Assembly: GCF_019599145.1 (NCBI RefSeq)
Contig: NZ_CP080647.1
Coordinates: forward strand, 9,982,001 to 10,046,000
From: Streptomyces akebiae
GTDB lineage: Bacteria; Actinomycetota; Actinomycetes; Streptomycetales; Streptomycetaceae
Length of the DNA: 64,000 bases
Direction: 5' to 3'
Below the pieces are notes generated by a model that saw only the letters and a list, made by a program, of their open reading frames with translations, was not told the DNA's origin and did no database searches. The position numbers and the translations under genes are program-made. Every line of letters begins with the position of its first letter. The stretch's first letter is position 1. Below are positions 59,851 through 64,000 of this stretch, one piece after another.

Positions 59851-60136
59851 CGAGGGTCTCCGAAAGGAAAAGCGGGCCGAATTGAGGAGGTTGCGAGGGA
59901 GTGGGCCACCAGGGCGCGGGGCTCGGTGGGCGGATCCGCCGGTTTTCACGTGAGGGGCCGGCGGGGCCGGCGGACATGCGGGGCGATGCCGGCCCGACGG
60001 ACGGGACCCACCGCGGTGCACCCGGAGGGTCACTCCGTCTCGTGGGCGTCGCGGGGAGTCTGCTTCAATGACGGCGATCGGATGAGTCGGTTGGGCGTCC
60101 CATCGCGAAACCCCACATCATCACTACTTGGAGTAG
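59851..60136. other. Divergent promoter region of ABC operon and lacI, left part
   Basis: The 377-bp gap contains the ABC-operon promoter on the minus strand and the operator listed next. A small inverted repeat CTACT-tgg-AGTAG lies at 60124-60136. No ORF here is credible. Confidence 0.5.
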
Positions 60137-60163
60137 CTTTAACGTGTCGCTAACACGTTAAAG
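60137..60163. promoter_or_regulatory. LacI-type operator, inverted repeat CTTTAACGTG / CACGTTAAAG
   Basis: Perfect 10-bp arms (60137-60146 and 60154-60163) with a 7-bp spacer, AT-rich against a GC-rich background, 65 bp before the lacI start. The TTAACGTG half-site resembles many LacI-family operators. It probably lets the adjacent LacI protein control itself and the divergent ABC operon. Confidence 0.75.
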
Positions 60164-60227
60164 TGGATGCCCGTAAACTAACTGTGTCTCCTGCGTCGCG
60201 CAAGAGGTTCGTGGAAGGTGGTCGACG

Positions 60228-61229
60228 ATGGCACCGCGAGGCGCGAGAGTGACGAGTGCGGACGTGGCCCGCGAGGCCGGTGTGTCCCGGGCGACGGTGA
60301 GCTTCGTCCTCAACAACACGGCACACCAGAAGATCACCGACGCGACCCGTCAGCGGGTGCTGGACGCGGCCCGCAAGCTCGGCTACGCCCCCTCGGCCGC
60401 GGCCCGGACCCTCCGCTACGGACGTTCCGACGTGGTGCTCGGCCTGCTGCCCGACTGGCCGCTCGGCTACGCCACCGGTCTCCTCGTCCAGGAGCTGACC
60501 CTCGCGTTCGCGAAGCGCGATCTCACCTTCGTCGTCCACTCCAGCATCCGCGGGGCCCGTCCACTGGGCGAGATCTGGAAGGCCCTCACCCCGGCCGCCG
60601 TACTGGCTTTCGCGCCGTTCTCCGAGGCCGACCACGCGGCGATGCGGACCGCGGGCACCGAGGTGATCGCCGCCCTGTACGAGGACACGGGGCTCGGGGA
60701 GGAGGAGGGCATCACGAGTGCGAACGCCATCGGTGCCGTCCAGGCCCGCCACCTGGCGGCCTCCCACCGGCGTCTGGGGTACGCCTACCCCGACGACGAG
60801 AGGGTCGACGTCTTCGCCAGGCCGCGCCTGGACGGCGTCCGCAAGGTCTGCGCCGAACTGGGACTGCCCGCCCCCGAGGTCCGGACCGTCCCGCTGGCAC
60901 CCGGCGCCGCCGCAGAGGCGGTACGGTCCTGGCTCGCCGCCGATCCGCCGGTCACCGGCATCTGCGCCTTCAACGACGACGTGGCCGTGAGCGTGCTGTC
61001 CGGTCTGCGACAGCTCGGCCTCGAAGCCCCCGGGGACATGGCGGTGGTCGGCGTGGACAACACCCCTGCCGCGGCGGCGTCCTGGCCACCGCTGACCACC
61101 GTCGTCCAGGACCTCCCCGGGATCGCCGAACTGTACGCGGACTCGGTGCGGGCCGCGCTCGACGGCACACAGGCCACCGGGATCCCCGTGGAACCGCACG
61201 TCAGGCTGGAGATCCGCGGATCGGCCTGA
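60228..61229 (+). CDS. LacI-family transcriptional regulator
   Basis: A 333-aa repressor. The HTH is at the N-terminus: VTSADVAREAGVSRATVSFV and LNNTAHQKITDATRQRVLDA. The ligand domain has SDVVLGLLPDWPLGYATGLL, AFNDDVAVSVLSGLRQLGLE, and PGDMAVVGVDNTPAAAASWP. ATG 60228 has GGAAGG upstream. It is divergent from the ABC operon and upstream of the esterase-like hydrolase; a CTTTAACGTG inverted repeat lies in the shared promoter. It probably senses a rhamnoside- or flavonoid-glycoside-derived sugar, given the nearby GH78 gene (inference). Confidence 0.93.
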   Translation: MAPRGARVTSADVAREAGVSRATVSFVLNNTAHQKITDATRQRVLDAARKLGYAPSAAARTLRYGRSDVVLGLLPDWPLGYATGLLVQELTLAFAKRDLTFVVHSSIRGARPLGEIWKALTPAAVLAFAPFSEADHAAMRTAGTEVIAALYEDTGLGEEEGITSANAIGAVQARHLAASHRRLGYAYPDDERVDVFARPRLDGVRKVCAELGLPAPEVRTVPLAPGAAAEAVRSWLAADPPVTGICAFNDDVAVSVLSGLRQLGLEAPGDMAVVGVDNTPAAAASWPPLTTVVQDLPGIAELYADSVRAALDGTQATGIPVEPHVRLEIRGSA

Positions 61230-61260
61230 CGTGCGGAGCCGTCACGCGGCCGAACGGAGG

Positions 61261-61390
61261 GGCGGGTGCCCAGAACCTCGGCGGGTGCCCAGGATCCGGG
61301 TCCTTGAGCGGTCCACGCTCGGTCCGCCGCCGGCCGCGTCCACTGCCCGTCCGCCGTCCTTCGGCGTGCCCGGCCCCCTTCGGCGTGCCC
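61261..61390. repeat. Two pairs of short direct repeats
   Basis: GGCGGGTGCCCAG occurs at 61261-61273 and 61280-61292; CCTTCGGCGTGCCC occurs at 61358-61371 and 61377-61390. Both pairs lie in the 207-bp gap between the LacI and hydrolase genes. They may be slippage products; no hairpin is evident. Confidence 0.7.
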
Positions 61391-61436
61391 ACTGTGCCGG
61401 GCCCACGCCCACCTGACATCACCGAAAGAGGTCACC

Positions 61437-62357
61437 ATGCCCCTGGACCCCTACCTCGCGGAGAGACTGCACCTGCTCGCCGGCCTCACCCTCGCCGATC
61501 TCGCCGACCCGGACGCGCGGTCGAGGTTCGGCGCGTTCATGCGGGATCCGGCGGAATGGACGCAGCCCGACGTCGCCGTCGAGGACCACGAGATACCCGG
61601 ACCGCACGGCCCCGTGCCCGTACGGACGTACACGCCCGCGCACCACGCCACCAGGGCCGTCCTGTGGGCGCACGGCGGCGGTTTCGCCGGCGGCGACCTC
61701 GACATGCCCGAGGCGCACGTCGTCGCGGCCGAACTGGCGGCACGGGCCGGGGCCCTGGTCGTCTCCGTCGGCTACCGGCTGGCGACGGGCGGGGTCCGCC
61801 ACCCCGTTCCGCCGGACGACGTCCACGCCGCGTGGCGGTGGCTGAGGACCGAACAGGCCGCCGACGCCGAACTGGTGGCCCTCGGCGGAGCGAGCGCGGG
61901 CGCGGCGCTGGCACTGTCCGCCGCGCTGCGGGACCGGGACGAGTCGCTGCGGCCGGCCGATCTCCTGCTGCTCGCCTACCCGTTCGCGCACTTCCCCGTG
62001 CCGGCCCTGGACGGCAAGACCGTCGCCGAGATGGCGGACCTGCCGCCGACGATGCGGTTCACCACGGCGGACATCGAGTTCATGGTGGAGAACTACGTCG
62101 GCCGGCTCACCGACCTCCCGCGCGAGGCGCTGCCGGGCGCCGCCCCGCTGCACGGCCTCCCGCCCGTCCGCGTCCTGATCTCCGAGTACGACGACCTGCG
62201 GCCCTCGGCCGAACTGCTGGCACGGCAGTTGACCGCGTCCGAGGTCGACGTCACGACCTACCTGGCCGCGGGCATGCCGCACGGCCACCTCAACCGGACC
62301 CCGGCGCTCGCCGAGGTCGACCGGTCGCTCGACTTCTTCGCCGACGCCCTGCGCTGA
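61437..62357 (+). CDS. Alpha/beta hydrolase, hormone-sensitive-lipase-type esterase
   Basis: A 306-aa esterase. Oxyanion motif HGGGFAGGD at ~80-88, nucleophile Ser in LGGASAGAALALS at ~149-161, Asp in ISEYDDLRPSAELL at ~257, and His in AGMPHGHLNR at ~284. The consensus GDSAGG is GASAGA here. It may remove acetyl or other acyl groups from glycosides; HSL-type esterases sit in many plant-polymer loci. AGAGG before ATG 61437. It follows lacI on the same strand by 207 bp, so it may be part of the same regulon. Confidence 0.9.
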   Translation: MPLDPYLAERLHLLAGLTLADLADPDARSRFGAFMRDPAEWTQPDVAVEDHEIPGPHGPVPVRTYTPAHHATRAVLWAHGGGFAGGDLDMPEAHVVAAELAARAGALVVSVGYRLATGGVRHPVPPDDVHAAWRWLRTEQAADAELVALGGASAGAALALSAALRDRDESLRPADLLLLAYPFAHFPVPALDGKTVAEMADLPPTMRFTTADIEFMVENYVGRLTDLPREALPGAAPLHGLPPVRVLISEYDDLRPSAELLARQLTASEVDVTTYLAAGMPHGHLNRTPALAEVDRSLDFFADALR

Positions 62358-62368
62358 GGCAGGGAAGA

Positions 62369-62402
62369 GCGGCCCGCCGCGTGTCAGGGAGCAGCGGGCC
62401 GC
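62369..62402. terminator. Hairpin GCGGCCCGC / GCGGGCCGC between convergent genes
   Basis: Perfect 9-bp arms at 62369-62377 and 62394-62402 around a 16-nt loop, 12 bp after the hydrolase stop and 38 bp from the stop of the convergent rhamnosidase gene. Likely bidirectional terminator. Confidence 0.65.
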
Positions 62403-62439
62403 CCGTGTGCGGGCCCGGTCGGACCGGGCGTGAGGGGGC

Positions 62440-64000
62440 CTAGGCCGACGGGCTCCCGGGGTGCGCGGCTCCCTGGGGCGACGCGGGACGCAGGGACAAC
62501 AGGTGGCTGCCGGAGGCGAGTTCACCGACATCCTCGGCGGGATGCCAGCCCTCGGGAGCGCTGAACCGTCCCGTGGTGCCGGGCGGCAGCACGGCCCGCA
62601 CCGTGAGGGTGTCGCCACTGATCGACCAGGCGACGGACGCGGTGCCGTACGGGGTGACGATCGAGGCCTCGGCGGAGGTGAGCGTGGCGCCGGGACGGGG
62701 CGCGAACTCCATGGTGCGGTAGCCGGGGGAGACGGGCCGTAGCCCCGCCACGGACCGGTAGAGCCATGCGGCGACGGCGCCGTAGGCGTAGTGGTTGAAC
62801 GACAGCATCGTGCCGGCGTTCTCGACGTCGATGGTGCCGTCGGGACGGATCGCGTCCCACCGCTCCCACATGGTCGTGGCGCCACGGGCGACCTGATAGA
62901 GCCAGCCCGGACACTCGGGGTTGAGCAGCAGCTCGTACGCCTCGGCCACATGGCCGGTGTCGCCGAGGGCGGGCAGCACGAACGGCGTGCCCAGGAAACC
63001 GGTGGCGATCCGGCCGCCGCCCGCGCGCACCAGGGCGGCCAGGGCCTTGCCGACGTCGGCGCGCTCGCCGGCGGGCGCGATGCCGAAGCAGAGGGCGAGC
63101 GCGCAGCCCGTCTGCGTGGTGCGGGCGTGGTCTCCCCACGTGCGCCAGGCGGCCTCGGCGGTACGCCGGTGCAGGGCCGCGTACCGTTCGACGTCGTCCG
63201 GGCGGTCCAGTACGCGGGCCGCGTCGGCGAGCAGCCGGGCGCTGTGCGCGACGAAGGCGGTGGCGACGTACCCGGAGTCGGTGGTGGCGCGCGCCGGGTC
63301 CTCCGGGGGCGCGGTCGGGTCGAGCCAGTCACCGAGTTGCGCGTTGCCGCTCCACGTCCCGTCGTCGTCCAGGTGGGCGACGGTGAACTCGACCCAGGCG
63401 CGCATCGCCGGGTAGTGGCGCTCCAGCATGCCGGGGCGGCCGTACGCCTCGAAGAGGGCGGTCGGCACGACCGTGGCGGCGTCGCCCCAGCCGGCGGCGG
63501 CTCCCGCGAACGGCAGCTCGGCGGGCGGCAGTTCGCCGAGCGGTACGTCGGGGACCACCATCGGGACCGCGCCGTCCGGCCCCTGCTCGATGCGGAGGTC
63601 GGTCAGCCAGCTGTCGAGGAAGGAGGCGCTGTCGAACGTGGCGCAGGCCGTCGGGGCGAAGGCCATGATGTCGCCGGTCCAGCCGAGCCGCTCGTCCCGC
63701 TGCGGGCAGTCCGTCGGCACGGCGAGGAAGTTGCCGCGCTGGGAGCGTACGACGTTGGCGTACAGGGTGTTCACCCGTTCGTCGGAGCACCGGAACTCGC
63801 CGATGCGCCGCAGATCGCTGGACACGACGTCGACCTCGACCGCGCTGACTCTCACCCCCGGGGAGGCGACGATCTCGGCGTACCGGAAGCCGTGGAAGGT
63901 GAACTCCGGGGCCAGCTCGGCGCTGTCACCGGCCAGGGTGTACTGGTCGGTGGCGCGGGCGCCGCGCAGGATGCTCGTCAGCAGGCGGCCGTCGGCGTCG
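62440..64000 (-). CDS. GH78 alpha-L-rhamnosidase, C-terminal part (partial)
   Basis: The last ~519 residues of a larger enzyme; the frame is open to the window edge, so the N-terminal beta domains lie outside. Visible: the end of a beta domain (FTFHGFRYAEI), then the (alpha/alpha)6 barrel with FLAVPTDCPQRDERLGWTGD (general acid Glu in DERLGW), DSWLTDLRIEQGPDGAVPMV, WGDAATVVPTALFEAYGR and TMWERWDAI. A C-terminal beta-sandwich ends in SHLLSLRPAS. It removes alpha-L-rhamnose from plant glycosides. No lipobox or signal can be judged. Probable substrate link with the adjacent esterase, LacI and ABC operon. Confidence 0.93.
   Translation of the reverse strand, partial: DADGRLLTSILRGARATDQYTLAGDSAELAPEFTFHGFRYAEIVASPGVRVSAVEVDVVSSDLRRIGEFRCSDERVNTLYANVVRSQRGNFLAVPTDCPQRDERLGWTGDIMAFAPTACATFDSASFLDSWLTDLRIEQGPDGAVPMVVPDVPLGELPPAELPFAGAAAGWGDAATVVPTALFEAYGRPGMLERHYPAMRAWVEFTVAHLDDDGTWSGNAQLGDWLDPTAPPEDPARATTDSGYVATAFVAHSARLLADAARVLDRPDDVERYAALHRRTAEAAWRTWGDHARTTQTGCALALCFGIAPAGERADVGKALAALVRAGGGRIATGFLGTPFVLPALGDTGHVAEAYELLLNPECPGWLYQVARGATTMWERWDAIRPDGTIDVENAGTMLSFNHYAYGAVAAWLYRSVAGLRPVSPGYRTMEFAPRPGATLTSAEASIVTPYGTASVAWSISGDTLTVRAVLPPGTTGRFSAPEGWHPAEDVGELASGSHLLSLRPASPQGAAHPGSPSA

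Noticed and set aside
57307..60153. 948-aa plus-strand ORF opposite the ABC operon
   Set aside because: Antisense shadow of the permease and solute-binding-protein genes; composition is Gly/Arg/His-rich with no domain.

Overview
The window reads as chromosomal DNA of a Streptomyces-type actinomycete. G+C is very high with strong third-position bias, many starts are GTG, and most of the gene families are typical of the genus (DUF397, DUF574 methyltransferase, DUF5133, an AfsR-like regulator with TTA codons, NsrR, secreted GH5 enzymes). There is no rRNA, tRNA, prophage, insertion sequence or CRISPR that I can recognise. Several genes are broken: a PP2C phosphatase with one frameshift, a decayed squalene/phytoene-synthase-like gene, and a decayed sugar kinase.

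Region 1 (1-16.8 kb) is a general-stress signalling island. It opens with the end of a DUF5753 regulator and its DUF397 partner, a hypothetical gene and a DUF574 methyltransferase. A stressosome-type operon follows on the minus strand: RsbR (299 aa), RsbS and RsbT, an RsbT/RsbX-like ATPase-PP2C fusion and a frameshifted PP2C, all with ATGA/GTGA/TGATG junctions. Another PP2C of a divergent subfamily lies just upstream. Next come two divergent SigB/SigF-class sigma factors, a STAS antagonist with a SigB-like promoter, two RsbW-like ATPases, DUF5133 and a PAS-GAF-PP2C phosphatase. Together these are the parts of partner-switching control of alternative sigma factors.

Region 2 (16.8-23.3 kb) holds a rifampicin-monooxygenase (rox) gene preceded by a near-perfect rifamycin-associated element, a GNAT acetyltransferase resembling the C-terminal domain of human O-GlcNAcase, and a four-gene unit of ABC ATPase, ABC permease, histidine kinase and response regulator.

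Region 3 (23.3-38 kb) is mixed: a decayed squalene/phytoene synthase gene, a secreted GH5 enzyme, a DUF2993 lipid-binding-type membrane protein, a P450, a VanX-type dipeptidase with its catalytic Glu changed to Gln, a secreted CHAP amidase, a 1,120-aa AfsR-like regulator with two TTA codons, an acyl-CoA ligase, a second GH5 enzyme, GalU and a GNAT.

Region 4 (38-49.7 kb) has an NO-detoxification unit (flavohaemoglobin plus truncated haemoglobin) next to nsrR, with two candidate NsrR sites. It also has a BtrH-like protein, a coiled-coil protein, a Tat-type nucleoside deaminase, an SRPBCC / FAD-oxidoreductase / SDR unit, a DUF4157 zincin-like protein, an amidohydrolase, and an ArsR-VOC pair with a leaderless promoter.

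Region 5 (49.7-64 kb) is for plant polysaccharide use. A secreted GH5 with an X2 module, a LacI regulator and an intracellular GH43 share GAAA-S-TTTC palindromes; the same core occurs upstream of the GH5 at 35.2 kb. A second LacI regulator faces an oligosaccharide/peptide-type ABC operon that includes a permease-ATPase fusion, with a CTTTAACGTG inverted repeat between them. An esterase-like hydrolase and a GH78 alpha-L-rhamnosidase follow, suggesting rhamnoside uptake and cleavage.
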